A DNA stretch of 64,000 nucleotides from Rhyacophila brunnea (Eukaryota > Arthropoda > Insecta > Trichoptera > Rhyacophilidae), in NCBI GenBank assembly GCA_022495005.1, contig JAGYXB010001569.1, forward strand, positions 186,001 through 250,000. Direction: 5' to 3'. The notes under the pieces are model-generated. The model was given only the letters and a program-made list of their open reading frames with translations, did not search any database and was not told the origin of the DNA. Below are positions 46,054-57,651 of the stretch, in pieces. How positions within the stretch are numbered: the first letter of the stretch is position 1; each line of letters begins with the position of its first letter. Made by a program: the position numbers and the translations under genes.

Positions 46054-48247
46054 TGACACGGCCACAAAATGTAGGCCATCAGCCGACATTTTCTTTTAAT
46101 AAATTAGTGACGTCACAACTTTTCGATCCGACCTTAAATGTCGATTTTACTTGAAAATACGCGGCCTATCTCTAAACAAAGCTATAGTAATTGTGTATTG
46201 AGTCCCATAGTACAATCTGAGCGACGTATAGCCCCTCAGAGTGAACTACGGATAAATTTTCTTTCAAGGAGACCAAACGGTCTTACTATAAGGTGAAATG
46301 TAAGTACATAATTGAAATGTATAGGATTAAGGTTAAAAATAGATAATAAATTGTAAACGACTTATGGGATATCATTTGCTAAACATTGTAAATAAATGTC
46401 CATTTGTATTTAATCTTTTTTTGAATTATATAAAAATAAATTTTATTTTTTTTTAAATTTGGTCTCGATCTAATTGCCGATACCAAAGCAAAATAACTTA
46501 AATAAATAAATTATGATATCAAATATTGTCGTAATTAAAATCTAATGATTACGTTTTGTAAGTACTGATTACGCACACTCAATTTAAATAATAAATTAAT
46601 ATTTCGAATCATAATAAAAAGGGTACCAATTTAAGTACCTACTTTTGTAAAAGTTAAATGAAGGAATTTCGAAAATGGAAATTCTGATAATGTAAGTCTA
46701 AGGACTCGGTTGCTTTCCTAATTTACAAATAAAAATTGTTCTTTAGATCTGTCAATTAACCCTGACAGATCAATATTAAATTACCCGAAATAGGTAATTT
46801 TCAAACTCAATAAATAAATACTTGTCATAGAAATTTAGACTGAAACTAATGTTATACCTTTAAGTTGAAGTGTTCTATAAATGTAATTAAATAAATTTAA
46901 ATTGTAATCCCTTCTGGCTGTCCGTAATTAGCCCGCAAAAGTTCTGCATAAAAGAAACGGACAAGTTTAATTTCTACCATTCTCTTTGCGAATACGTAGC
47001 CGATCGGTGGTTTTAATGATTCACGCTTCTGTTACGCTCTATTTTTAGCGAAAATATTTTCATTTTTCTTTACCGCTAACCCGATAAATGAATTAATAGA
47101 TATTTGGACAATCTATGTCAAAAGTACTATAAAGACTTTTACGAATGTTAGGTACCAAACTTGTACCACCTATAGGTATTAACTAATTGCTTATTTTTAT
47201 TCTATTTAACGATCATAATTTTCCGGAAAAGCCGGGAAATGAACGGCTTTTCTGTGATTGGTCCAAGACTTTGACTCTTGGCTCTGTAGAGGAGGTAGAA
47301 AGATCTCCCATTGGACCATTTTTCGAATGACGTCAAAATCTCTGGAAATTTCCTTTTGGAGAGTATAAAGGAACGTGTTTTTCCCATACAAGTCAGTCGC
47401 CGATTTTCCAATATTACCGGGAGGTTGTGCCCGGGAGCGATCTGAATTCGCATAGTTTTTTGAATATTCTTCGATATATTCATTCGCGGGTATTACCGAC
47501 GTGTCATAGGTCTGACGTCATAAGTGGATGACGCGCAGTTCGGTTTGTCAGTTGATAACGTAAACAATACCGCGTCGCGTCATCATTCGCGAGTTTATTC
47601 CCGCGATATTTTTTTTTTTGAAAGAGCATAGCTCCTTAAAGTTTACGGTCGGCGACTCATAGTTATAAGAGTGTAATCGTACATAAATTAAATATAAAAT
47701 AATTATAATTAATTAACTTTATTTAATAATTAAGTTAAATAAGTTTTTATAAAATAATTATGCAATTATTTGAAATTAAACTAAAGTGTATAATTGTCAA
47801 TAAACAATTAAATAAAAACAAAAAAATAAATTTTCTTATCGAGAATAATTTAATAAATAATTTAAACTGAATTACCACAAGGAGTTTTTATTTTGAAAAT
47901 AATCAACGAAACATTTTACGAAAAACATCTGATACTAAGGAAAGTGACAGATAGTCAGCTGTCTTTGACGTTTATGTAAATATTTACGAAAATAAATTCG
48001 ATTTGAAAGTCAATCGGATAATTAATAGCCTAGACACCAACCTATTACTAGGTGGTGGTTCTAAATAATATAAAGTTAAATAATATTGATTAAGTGTATT
48101 CCAAAAGTGTCAATCAAGAACTTTAGTTGATCACCCTCTCCCCGAATAGTATAGAGCTAGCCAAACAAAGGTTCTTAATCGGTCCGAGGGCAGGACCGGT
48201 TCAAGATAAAGTACCTTTGAGACTATTCCAGGACCGGGGTATCGTCA
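46054..48247 (+). mobile_element. 2.2 kb LTR-like insertion with CTAG target duplication
   Basis: CTAG stands at 46050-46053 and 48248-48251. Removing one CTAG plus the insert restores the RTE reading frame exactly (VNRL-ATNSMRVGL). The insert begins TGAC and ends GTCA, a TG..CA arrangement as in LTRs, and a 4-bp duplication fits a Ty3/gypsy-type integrase. No gag/pol frame is present and I see no pair of direct repeats. It may therefore be one very long solo LTR, or a non-autonomous element. A core promoter lies at 47364. Confidence 0.7.
47364..47398 (+). promoter_or_regulatory. Core promoter: TATA box and arthropod initiator
   Basis: TATAAA at 47364-47369 and TCAGTC at 47393-47398 are about 29 bp apart, the normal spacing of a TATA box and the insect TCAGT initiator. 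It lies within the inserted element, in + orientation, as expected for the U3/R border of an LTR. Confidence 0.6.
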
Positions 48248-48251
48248 CTAG

Positions 48252-48936
48252 CCACGAACTCGATGCGTGTGGGTCTTCATCTGAATGCCGCTAAGACTAA
48301 ATCCATGTGCAGTGCTGCTTGCATCGACGCCGACACTCCTCTGCGGGTTTCTGGTCTGCCCGTCGAGCTGGTGTCCAGATTCAAATACTTGGGTGCCACG
48401 GTTGCCGATGATGGTGGTATTTCTAGTGAGCTTGGAATCCGCATGGGTGTGGCGGGCTCTGCGTTCAACCAACTTGGAGTCGCATGGAGGTCAAGGCTGT
48501 ATTCTGTGAGGACCAAATGTCGTTTGTTTAACGCGTGCGTGCTACCTGTGAGACATGGCATCTTACTAAGCTTCAAGAGTCTCGGCTTTTGAGCTTTGAG
48601 AATAGATGTCTCCGCAGAATCTTAGGGGTGCATTGGTACGACCGCGTTACAAACACCCGAGTTCGTGAGCAGACACAACAGCCTTCGGTGATTGAAGTTA
48701 TCACGAAGAGACGATTTACGTGGCTGGGACATGTATTCCGGATGCCGCCAAAGAGTGTGGCACAGCCTCAAGGGTTCCGTCGCCGTGGCCGGCCCTCCCT
48801 CACCCTGCAGCGATGCTACAAAAGCGACCTACGTGCTGCAGGTCTGACATGGCGGGAGGCACAGGAGTTGGCGATGGACCGAGGGAAGTGGCGCCAACTT
48901 GTGCTTGCCCTATGCCCCAATGTTGGGACGTGACAG
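48252..48936 (+). pseudogene. RTE ORF, C-terminal part after the insertion
   Basis: Continues the RT: MRVGLHLNAAKTKSM (KTK motif), then LVSRFKYLGATVADDGG and FNACVLPV. The frame shifts near 48545 to CETWHLTKLQESRLLSFENR. It then has ILGVHWYDRVTNTRVREQTQ, RFTWLGHVFRMPPKSV and RRGRPSLTLQRC, ending AQELAMDRGKWRQLV, the DR..WR end of RTE-type proteins. Stop at 48931. Confidence 0.85.
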
Positions 48937-48959
48937 GGTGAAAGAAGAAGAAGAATAAG

Positions 48960-49955
48960 ATGTGACCCTGCAACGAATTCAAATTTTATTACATTTTTTT
49001 ACAATTGGAAATTTATCTTTAAATTTTAAAAAAAATTTAAAATCTTTTTAATGTTTTCAGATACATATTAATTAATTAATACAGTTGAAATTGTAAATTA
49101 TTGAAAAAAAATCTCAAATTACAAGCTTCAAATTTTCCGCTAGGTTCTCTGCTGGCGTGCCTCTCCCCCTTAAGTGTTTTCCATGACGGAAACATGAATA
49201 CATTATTTTATTCTGTGCAGGGAACTCTTTTACTAAATATTGGACTAAAGATTCAATCAACAAATGTTACGAACGGATAATTAAAAATAATATTTAAAAT
49301 GCTCTATTTTTTGTATATTTTTAAAATCTCATTTTATACTGGTTGGTAAGAATCCCTGCTATCTAATATTATTACCCTATAGCTATCTTAGTTGTTAACA
49401 CATTTAATACTGGACATTTTCAATAGATGCCCTAATTTTGTGTAAAAAAAATTATTATCATGTACCTGTTCTAACACAAGAATTTCTTGTGTTTGGGCAC
49501 AATGGGTTAACGAACAACACTACACAACCTGATCTGGGTTTTCATTCCATACTGTCTGCCGCAGGTGAAATTGACTAATTATAAAACCCTATCCATAGAT
49601 GATAGGTAAAACAACCAACATGGGCTTGCAAACTTGTGTTTGGTTGTAAAGTACTGCCACTTTTAAAATTTCAATTCATTCTTATGACTAAATAAAATTC
49701 TGATGCTTATTTGAGGTTCACTCCCGTATTCAGGCTGACTTATTTCTTCCGCAGCGTACATCGACAGATCCACAATGTAGACTGCGGGACATAAGGGATT
49801 TTTCTAATGAGAGAACCAGTCAAGATGTCAGAGTTTGAGTATTCAATGGTCTAGTTAACTACTGATGTCGATAATCGATGCTTTATCAGGAACAAGTAAA
49901 GTATAATTTACTTGATTTCTGTTTGCAGTATGTATTTGAAAGCTCGCGAGCCTAA
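48960..49955. other. No recognised feature
   Basis: AT-rich intergenic DNA with no supportable exon. Confidence 0.5.
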
Positions 49956-50069
49956 TGCCGTATCCACACTGGAAACATGTTGCTGGCAACCTCATTAAAT
50001 TTCACAAATTTCTTTGACCGAAAATTATTTTAATCGAAATTTAATGAGGTTGCCAGTGTGGACACGGCA
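49956..50069. mobile_element. Harbinger-like MITE (TAA duplication)
   Basis: TGCCGTATCCACACTGG at the left is inverted at the right (CCAGTGTGGACACGGCA). TAA flanks both ends (49953-49955, 50070-50072), the 3-bp target size of PIF/Harbinger. The centre carries mirrored GCAACCTCATTAAATTTC. 114 bp, non-coding, young-looking. Confidence 0.8.
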
Positions 50070-50389
50070 TAATACTACAAGGTTCAAAGTGTTTATTTTT
50101 GAGAAAACAAACCTAATAATAGCTCTGCACTCGCGAGAGGGAGCTAACTTGTTATGAACAATGTGTCTCAGGAGCAGATACCTAAGACTGAGATCGCCAC
50201 ACTCGCAAGTAAGCTTTGACTGAGTTTACTGAAAGACATAATTTAATAAAAAGTGCCATAGGAGAGAAAGGCAAGGAGACTTACAGAAATAAATGAATTT
50301 AATGATATATAAGATACAACAAAACAAGGCTAAAACATTACGGACAAACTGCATTTTGACAAATAGAATTTGTGGCGTGTTTATTTCAC

Positions 50390-50460
50390 TAAACTGGTCG
50401 ACCTGCCAGGATAGAGCCCTGTCAGTCCTCCCCTTGTGGGGGGCCATGTTCTGAGGTTGA
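50390..50460 (+). mobile_element. SINE family B fragment
   Basis: TGGTCGACCTGCCAGGATAG then AGCCCTGTCAGTCC and GTGGGGGGCCATG matches the block at 8447-8632 (inverse strand there). Only this segment is clear. Confidence 0.45.
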
Positions 50461-50981
50461 AAATAAAACAATTTAATGCTGTTTTTTTTAAACATTTATT
50501 ATTTCAACTAATATAAGTAGTTTTCATAGAAGAAGGTTATATCAACATGTTTTTTTTTGTTTGTATATTATGTACCAATTTAATATTTATTATTTTAAAT
50601 CTAGCGTATTAATTTAAGTAAATTTGATACCATTATTATTACTTTCTTTAAAAGAGAAAAACTCTCACTATTTTACAATCGTGTTTTTACAGGAAATTTA
50701 AAATAATAGAATTACAAAATAAAACATAATAATATTATAAGTCATACACAAATTCTATAATCTCAATACAGTAAGTATTATGTCGATTGGGAATAATTTT
50801 AATCAAAAATTATCTTTTCATTTTAATTTCAGTTGTAAACTTTTAATGGTTGCAAAATAATAGCGCCTGTACATGGATTTACTTGCAACTGTGTATTTGA
50901 AACTATCGCGATAGTAACTGTTTAGAGCGAGCGAAATAGTCATTTTATGCTACAATTTGACTCGTGAAAATCAGTGAGCGC

Positions 50982-51452
50982 CTGTACACGTGCATGGATT
51001 TACTGGCAGTAATAGTGCGTATTTTAAACTATCGTGACAATAACTGTTTACACGTAAAAGTGCTGACTGTCTCTCCAATCTCATTCTTCAAGAATAAGCG
51101 AGACGTGACGTTGTCATTTTATAGTACTATTTGACATATGTAAAAATCAGTTAACAGTTTAAATGTCGAAAACACGTATACGCGACCGTAATTACACCCA
51201 TTAACTAATCGGCGGCATTTAAACTGTCAACAGTAACTCAAAATGAGTCTGCGCGGTCTATTTTTTTCCGGCAGGTTTGCCACTATCGTTCTACTGCACA
51301 GACGCAGATATCGAATAAATCCCAACCGTCACGTGAAAATTCAGAAGCTGCCGACCTTGCAATCTTGCAACTTGCACGATAACGTGTACATTTTTTTGTT
51401 ATGGCCGCGATAATACCTACTGTCAGCAGTAAATCCATGCACGTGTAAACAG
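50982..51452. repeat. Fold-back MITE, CTGTACACGTGCATGG termini
   Basis: Left CTGTACACGTGCATGGATTT and right inverted CTGTTTACACGTGCATGG (with ATTTACTG continuing in both) enclose about 470 bp. A related left end occurs at about 50868 (GTACATGGATTTACTTGC), suggesting a second, truncated copy adjacent. Non-coding. Confidence 0.6.
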
Positions 51453-51905
51453 TATAATATTAAAATCGATGACATACTTAGATTATTTCTTATTGAGATT
51501 ATAGAAAAAATGCAATTATCAGTGTAAAAATAAATTGAAAAAAATATTTTTAATTACAAATTAAAATAACGGAAAAAAAAATTACACAATGTAATCGAGT
51601 TATTTTAATATTTACATGTGATTTATAAAAATTACTAGGAATATTTTTATTAAAAACAAATGGGGAGGTTGCATTACATGAAAATTTTCATTAAAAAATT
51701 AATTTCAGAAGAAAATATCACAATCAATTATCTTGTATACACACATACAGAATACTTCGTGCATAGTTAACCAAAGAAAATTTTGGTTGTTTTTAAGGTT
51801 AGTTAAAAGTGGAGAAGAGGTTAGAACCACAGCCGTGCCAAATTCACAAAGTATTTTATCATCGTGTTTACATCCATCTCATGTATCTAATCGTTTTAAG
51901 TGAGT

Positions 51906-52724
51906 CAGTGGCAACAGGTAAAGGTAGGTTGTTAAGAACCAACATAAAAAGTGCACACTAAACCTTGTCATTCATAATATATTGTCACTTCAATACTACA
52001 ACTAGATAACTCTTATTTGGTCATTGTTGGGATTAACATAAACTAAATAATTTACTGGATTAACATAAACCTAGGCTATAATTATTATTTAAAATAAAAA
52101 TGGAAAAGTGTGCTTGTCTAATTGGGAACAATTAAATAATGTTCAATTGTATGAAAAGTTATCTAATATTTAATACAGTTCCCATTAATTCTGACTTACC
52201 TAGTTTTATCACTTTGTAGAGAAGGAAATGTAGAAGCATATTCAAAAGCCATCTCAAAAACAGTGAAAGTCAAATTATCTAGTTGTAGTATTGAGGCGAC
52301 GATATATTTGTTTTCATTGAACTAAAACCACAAATAGCAGATAATATTAGTTTTTAAAATTCAGTTAACCCTGTATAAACTAAGCCATAATAGATAATAG
52401 TCAAAAATCATTCATTCATATAGGTATTGTGGTTTGGTTTAGGCAAGGCTTAATAAATTTTAAAAAACCAACCAACACCATCTGTAACATGTATTCTTAA
52501 TTCAACGAAAACGAATAAATGATTGAAAAAGTGCGCACTATTTTTGTCGGATCGCCCATAGCATACCTCAACCATTATGGTTTGGTTTAAGCAGGGTTTA
52601 ATTGATTTTTAATAAACTAACCAACATGATCTGCAATATGTATTATTCGTGAATATGAAAACATAAATAGTTTAGTGTGCACTATTTATGTCGGATCTTA
52701 ACAGGCTACCTCGCCGCCGGAGTG
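51906..52724. mobile_element. hAT-type MITE, CAGTGG family, with a nested MITE
   Basis: Starts CAGTGGCAACAGGTAAAGG and keeps family words (AAAAGTGCACACTAAACC, ACCATCTGTAACATG, GTGTGCACTATTTATGTCGG). The right end is decayed. Bases 51982-52302 are a separate insert, bounded by inverted CTTCAATACTACAACTAGAT and flanked by TATAT-like sequence. A tail-like CCTCCGCACTGTGGAG segment just beyond (52765-52790) resembles a SINE tail. Confidence 0.6.
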
Positions 52725-53180
52725 AGTAGCCCACAAGAAATGCTTGCAAAAAGCCTGTTATGATACCCTCCGCACTGTGGAGATCCATATGCTCCGTCTC
52801 GGGGCAGAAATGATAATTACAACCTTCAAAAATAATGTATTGCAAGAGGTACATTATTACCAAATAAAAATTATCAGTTATACATTTTGAAACGCTTATT
52901 CAATTATCAATTTCAATCGAGTTGAAGAGGCATATAACTTAATGTTTTCACCTTCAGTTGTCGAAATATAAAAAAAATTATAGAAATATTTTTTTTTTTA
53001 TTAATAATAATTGTATCTTTTTTTATATTAATCCTAAATTAACCTATCTTTATACACATCGGTTGTATTTTCAAGGGGAAATAATTTAAAAATGTAAGCG
53101 AAGATGACAAGTGATTAAGAAACAAGAAACAAATCATGCTGCGTAATTCAGAAAACAACAATTATTAAAAAAATTAGATA

Positions 53181-54481
53181 CGAGGGTGGGTCAATAAGTC
53201 CTTAGAAAAGCCGACAGGTGGCGCGACTAGTACTGTAAGCGGTTTGTTTTCATGCAGCGGCACTACCGATTCAGTATGCTGCGAAGTTTCAATCAGATTG
53301 GTCGGGTTGTTGTGTGTTTCTCGTACATTTAAAAAAAAAATTTGCTTGTGGAAAATGGAAAAATGGAAAATGGAGAAAATTGAGTTTAGAGCTGTTATTA
53401 AACATTTTAATATAAAAGGGTTAACAGCAAATGAAATAAAATTGAGTTGGATTTAGTTCACGGCACATCTGCTCCTTCACTTGCAACTATTTATAACTGG
53501 TTAAATGAAATTAAACGTGGTCGTACATCAACAAAGGATGAACCACGCTCAGGACGTCCTGTAGAGGTGACTACACCAGAAATGATCAATAAAATCCACG
53601 ATATGGTGTTAAGTGACCGAAGATTAAAGTTGAGTGAGATAATTGAGGTTACAGGGATCTCAAAAGGTAGCGTCATTTCTATTTTACATGACAAATTGGG
53701 CATGAAAAAATTTCTGCAAGATGGGTGCCGCGTTTGCTCACAGTCGACAATAAACGCAATAGGGTGGTGGCCTCTAAAGCCCTGTTGTCGCTCATGCAAC
53801 GCAATCCGGATGAATTTTTTCGTCGCTTTGTGACTGTAGATGAAACATGGATACACCACTATACTCCCGAGACTAAAGAACAGTCAAAGCAGTGGATTGC
53901 GAAGGCAAACCATGTCCAAAGAAGGCGAAAACCGTAAAATCAGCTGGTAAGGTTATGGCTACTGTATTTTGGGATGCACGTGGAATTATTTTCGTTGACT
54001 ATTTGGAAAAAGGAAAAACAATAACAGGGGATTATTATGCATCTTTATTGGACCAGCTAAAAAACAAAATTGAAGAAAAACGGCCTCATTTAAACAGGAA
54101 AAAAATCCTCTTTCATCAGGACAATGCCCGTGTTCACACATGTTTACGATCAATGGCTAAAATTGAAGAATTGAAGTTCGAATTGGTCGACCATCCACCG
54201 TATTCGCCAGATTTAGCCCCCAGTGACTTTTTCCTTTTCCCAAACTTAAAAAAATGGCTAAGTGGACAACGTTTTTTTTCAAATGAAGAAGTCATCGATC
54301 GGACAAATGCTTATTTTGAGGACCTTCCGAAAACTTATTTTTCTGACGGTTTAAAAAAAATTGAGAAACGTCTAACCAAGTGTATTGAGCTCCAAGGAGA
54401 TTATGTTGAGAAATAAAAAAAAAAAATAAAAAAAAAAACTGTTTAAATGCTTTTTTCTAAGGAATTATTGACCCACCCTCG
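53181..54481 (+). mobile_element. Mariner element with intact ends
   Basis: 1301 bp, the usual mariner size. The left end CGAGGGTGGGTCAATAAGTC continues CTTAGAA, and the inverted right end differs by one base (AATTCC for AAGTCC). TA flanks both sides (53179-53180, 54482-54483). The transposase between them is frameshifted, so the copy is non-autonomous now, but the ends could still be recognised by a related transposase. Confidence 0.92.
53355..54416 (+). pseudogene. Mariner transposase (DD34D), three frameshifts
   Basis: The N-terminal HTH begins MEKIEFRAVIKHFNIKGLTA. The second HTH and linker have SAPSLATIYNWLNEIKRGR, then DEPRSGRP. The catalytic D residues are in VDETWIHHYTPE (first D), HQDNARVH (second) and YSPDLAPSD (third), with 34 residues between second and third as in canonical mariner. 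Frames change near 53445, 53720 and 53905. The stop is at 54414-54416. All catalytic residues survive; only the frame is broken. Confidence 0.92.
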
Positions 54482-54483
54482 TA

Positions 54484-55280
54484 CCTACATACGAAATAAA
54501 AATTTTGTGATTTAAAAAATTTCTTCAGTATTCGAGGTGTATCTATTGACTTTTTTGTTATGGTGACAGTAAGTGAACCAATGCACGAATATTGTAATAA
54601 ACTACATTGAAAGGAGTGCCGTAAGGTTTCCGCCTTGGTCCCTAAATTGAAAAGTGTATATTGATACTAGTAAGTCATCAAAATGCCAAATGTTTCCATC
54701 AACGTGATGCATAAAGGCATTCTAAAGCCTCAATTTCATAACGATCCAACGTCTTTCAAATATATCACACAGTTTCAGTGTTCACACGCACATTCGTTGA
54801 ATCATGTAAATCATTACAAATTAATATTTTCTTATTTATTGTATCGTATTGTATCAAAAAAAAAAAAATGGCAGGAAATATTATCTGATTGAAATGCAAG
54901 CCTGCTATCCACCGCAAAATTGTGCCTGTTTTAAAAATGAACGAACATATGACTTCGATGAGAATGAAAAATATTTTTTTTTATTGCGAGTGGCCCGTTA
55001 GCTTGCACAGGAGTTAAGTTAGCAATAATCAGGCAGGGCAATTTATAACACACTGACGAGTCACATTTAATCGGTGAAAATAAACATTAATTTGATTCAA
55101 CCCTCGTGTGAATTAGGTTAGGTTTGTTTTTAAAAAAGACAATTCGATGAAATTGCATCATTGCTAACTACACTACGGTGCCGGCTAAGTAGGAGGTCTC
55201 TTTTTTATTATACATGTTGTTAAAATAACACTTTTTGAATTATTAATAACTTTATCATGATAGGATTATTTGCGAGAAGA
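54484..55280. other. Cul1 3' flank, no other feature
   Basis: AT-rich. TTTATT at 55203-55208 (AATAAA on the minus strand) is a candidate Cul1 polyadenylation signal, about 73 bp past the stop. Confidence 0.45.
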
Positions 55281-55361
55281 TCACGCCAAATAGCTGTATG
55301 TGTCCTTTTGACCTTCCGTCCTTTCCAGGTATTCTTTCTCTATCAGGATATCTATACATTT
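55281..55361 (-). CDS. Cul1: Cul1 terminal exon
   Basis: On the minus strand it follows TTTCATTTCAG and reads [20 protein letters not shown] then TYSYLA and TGA (55283-55281). This is the invariant cullin C-terminus ([13 protein letters not shown]) that ends the winged-helix B domain. It is 27 codons with stop, phase 0, and matches the end of Cul1 rather than other cullins. Cul1 is the scaffold of SCF ubiquitin ligases. Confidence 0.95.
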   Translation of the reverse strand, partial: KCIDILIEKEYLERTEGQKDTYSYLA

Positions 55362-55480
55362 CTGAAATGAAAAAAAAAACACACACATGTAACAATTTGG
55401 TATATTTAATATTCATAATGGATACAATCATTTATATATAAAATATTTATATATAATAGCCAAAAGTAAATTTCTAATTA

Positions 55481-56466
55481 CAGTCGAACTCGGTTATTAC
55501 GATCACGGACATAGCGAGATCTCAGATGTAACGAGGAAACATTCGTTGAAATTTTAGTTTATGATTTTCTCCATACATTTATTCACTTTTATAACGAGCT
55601 ACTTATCGGATATACCGAGCAAATAATCCTATCAGGTGAAACCCCGATTCTACGATTTTCAAAGGAGCCTAGAAAAAAACGATAAATGCGTGATATATAA
55701 AAAAATAAAATTAAAAAAACTCGTTTTCTCCTCGATTTTTTTGACGTCTTGAATTATTTTCAGTTTCTCAGCTTGAGTTCTAGTTTTCTTCATGGGGGGC
55801 ATTTTAGTTGTGACTTATTTGTGATATGAGATGCGAGGCAAACCTGAGCGTCAACCGACCTATGCAAACAAAGCGACGCGACTGAAAGGTCTGTAATAGT
55901 CTGTAAACATTAACAATTCTACGAAAGCGAAATGAAAAATATTCAACAAAAACTGTCAATCGGAATAATATTTGTGACAGGACCATAATATTTAGACGAT
56001 AGATCTAGGAAAACGATAAATCGGGGAACGGTCAATGCGGGATTATTTAACATTGTTCTTATGGGTGTTTGGCGAGACTTTCAAAAATGAACGATCCATG
56101 CGGAAAAACGATTTATGCGAGAATAGATCGGGGTTCCACTGTATCGCCAAAATTTTTCTTAAAACTGTTAATGTGTCGATCGTTTAAAAACATTTTCGAC
56201 CCTAAGCAAAAAAATCCGAACGTAGACCGATGCCGCCGGGATCGGTCTAGTTAACTTCCCGGTCGGATTTTAATGCTTAGGGTCGAAAATGTTGTTTTTA
56301 AACGATCAACACATAAACAATTTTGCTCTGTATACCCGAGAAGTAGCTCGTTATAAAAGTGAATAAATGTATGGAGAAAATCATAAACTAAAATGTCAAC
56401 GAATGTTTCCTCATTAGATCCGAGATCTCGCTATTTCCTTGATCGTAATAACCAAGTTCGACTAAG
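55481..56466. mobile_element. Nested Tigger/pogo-like TIR elements in a Cul1 intron
   Basis: The outer pair is CAGTCGAACTCGGTTATTAC (left) and inverted AGTCGAACTTGGTTATTACG (right). Both continue for about 150 bp (ACGAGGAAACATTCGTTG, GATTTTCTCCATACATTTAT). Inside is another pair beginning CAGGTGAAACCCCGATT (55633) and, inverted, CAGTGGAACCCCGAT (56141). To its right is a palindrome, about 56173-56330, with CGATCGTTTAAAAACATTTT mirrored. No transposase frame remains. Confidence 0.6.
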
Positions 56467-56556
56467 ATACTTGTAAGATAACAATACAATTTTTTTTGGA
56501 AAGGAGCGCAAGACCCATCAAAAAAATTGTGCATCCATGAAGTAAATGAGGCTTAC

Positions 56557-56776
56557 CTTGATGACTTGGACGCGGGGTTTGAAGCGGGATGAGAGCTGAT
56601 TGAGAACTTCCGCCACGAGCTGCTGGTGTTTCAGCACCTTGCGAGTCTTCATGATACGAACAATGGCCGCCTGTATCAGCATCTTGCGGTCTTCTTCAAT
56701 ATGTTTGTGCGTCGTCTCCGCCTCAACCTTCAGCTCTGTCTTCAGCGGAATGTTTATATTGACTCGCAGCTTCTTA
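56557..56776 (-). CDS. Cul1: Cul1 exon: neddylation site region
   Basis: Between GCTTGCAG and GTAAGC on the minus strand. After completing a codon it encodes [60 protein letters not shown] and [12 protein letters not shown]. It holds the VRIMK lysine that accepts NEDD8 in cullin-1 and the winged-helix fold that binds near RBX1. The sequence is near-identical to animal Cul1 here. It ends in phase 0. Confidence 0.97.
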
Positions 56777-57215
56777 CTGCAAGCAATACAAATCACATTC
56801 AACCGTCAATTACTGTTTCAAATTGGCAGCAACTCCCATTCACTTTTATCAATGACAATGTTATTTGTGAAGAGTTTGGACTAATAAAAAGGTATTCCAT
56901 TGAACTCTATAATACAACACTTTGATTAGCGATTCCAGAATGTTTTTAATATAGTCATATTGCTAACTATATAAAATTAGAGTATTTTAAATTTAATTGA
57001 TTCTATATACACAGATTTATGCAATATGAAAAGATTTGCAGCTAATTTAATAATTAGTGAATCATATTTCTGCGTTACTTTCATAAATGTATATAAAACC
57101 TCTATTAGCAGAGAAGGACTTTCTTTGACATCCTTGGGTGAATGCACGAATATACAGAATTGACATGGCGGTGCACAAGATGATATGTAAAATAAAATGA
57201 CATGTTCACACTCAC
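56777..57215. other. Cul1 intron, no recognised element
   Basis: AT-rich intron with normal GT/AG borders on the minus strand. Confidence 0.5.
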
Positions 57216-57316
57216 TTCTTGTATCCTGTGAAGAGTTGGATGATGGACGCCTCCGACAACTCATTCTCGTCATCCTGACACACCAGCAACTTTGCCTTCA
57301 GCAAGATTTGTAATAC
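57216..57316 (-). CDS. Cul1: Cul1 exon: 4-helix/alpha-beta region
   Basis: Between CTCGTCAG and GTGAGT on the minus strand: VLQILLKAKLLVCQDDENEL then SEASIIQLFTGYK plus two bases. It aligns with the cullin-homology segment just before the NEDD8 domain (LQ-LLK-KLL). The acidic stretch is variable in cullins. 101 bp, phase matched on both sides. Confidence 0.94.
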
Positions 57317-57651
57317 CTGACGAGCACACCACATAGCATAATGTAGATAAATCTTACACACTCCTTTGACATCACGGGCAGTCCTGTCTATGCTAGTGGC
57401 GAAGACTTGATACAGGATGTTTATTTAACATTTACCTTCACACATAACAAGAATTTTTTGCCACTACAAAATCAGAAGAGCCATATGTGATTAGTGCAAT
57501 AAATAATGCGAATCGATTTATTGGTACCTAATTTAAACAATGATATCTATAAGATTTATCAATGAAGAAAAATCCTTTCTATTAGACATACGTAACTTGA
57601 AAACACCTCAGATATACACCACTAGAAAAAATCATATTTGAAAAAAATACG

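Larger units (their letters stand above)
43435..48957 (+). mobile_element. RTE-type non-LTR retrotransposon, split by an LTR-like insertion
   Basis: Without the 2.2 kb insertion at 46054-48247 this is a LINE of about 3.3 kb with an apurinic endonuclease domain, an RT domain and a C-terminal W/DR..WR tail. It ends in GAAAGAAGAAGAAGAATAAG, a trinucleotide-type 3' tail typical of the RTE clade. The 5' border (near 43435) is estimated from where GC content rises. Target duplication not determined. The coding part carries several stops and frameshifts. Confidence 0.8.
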
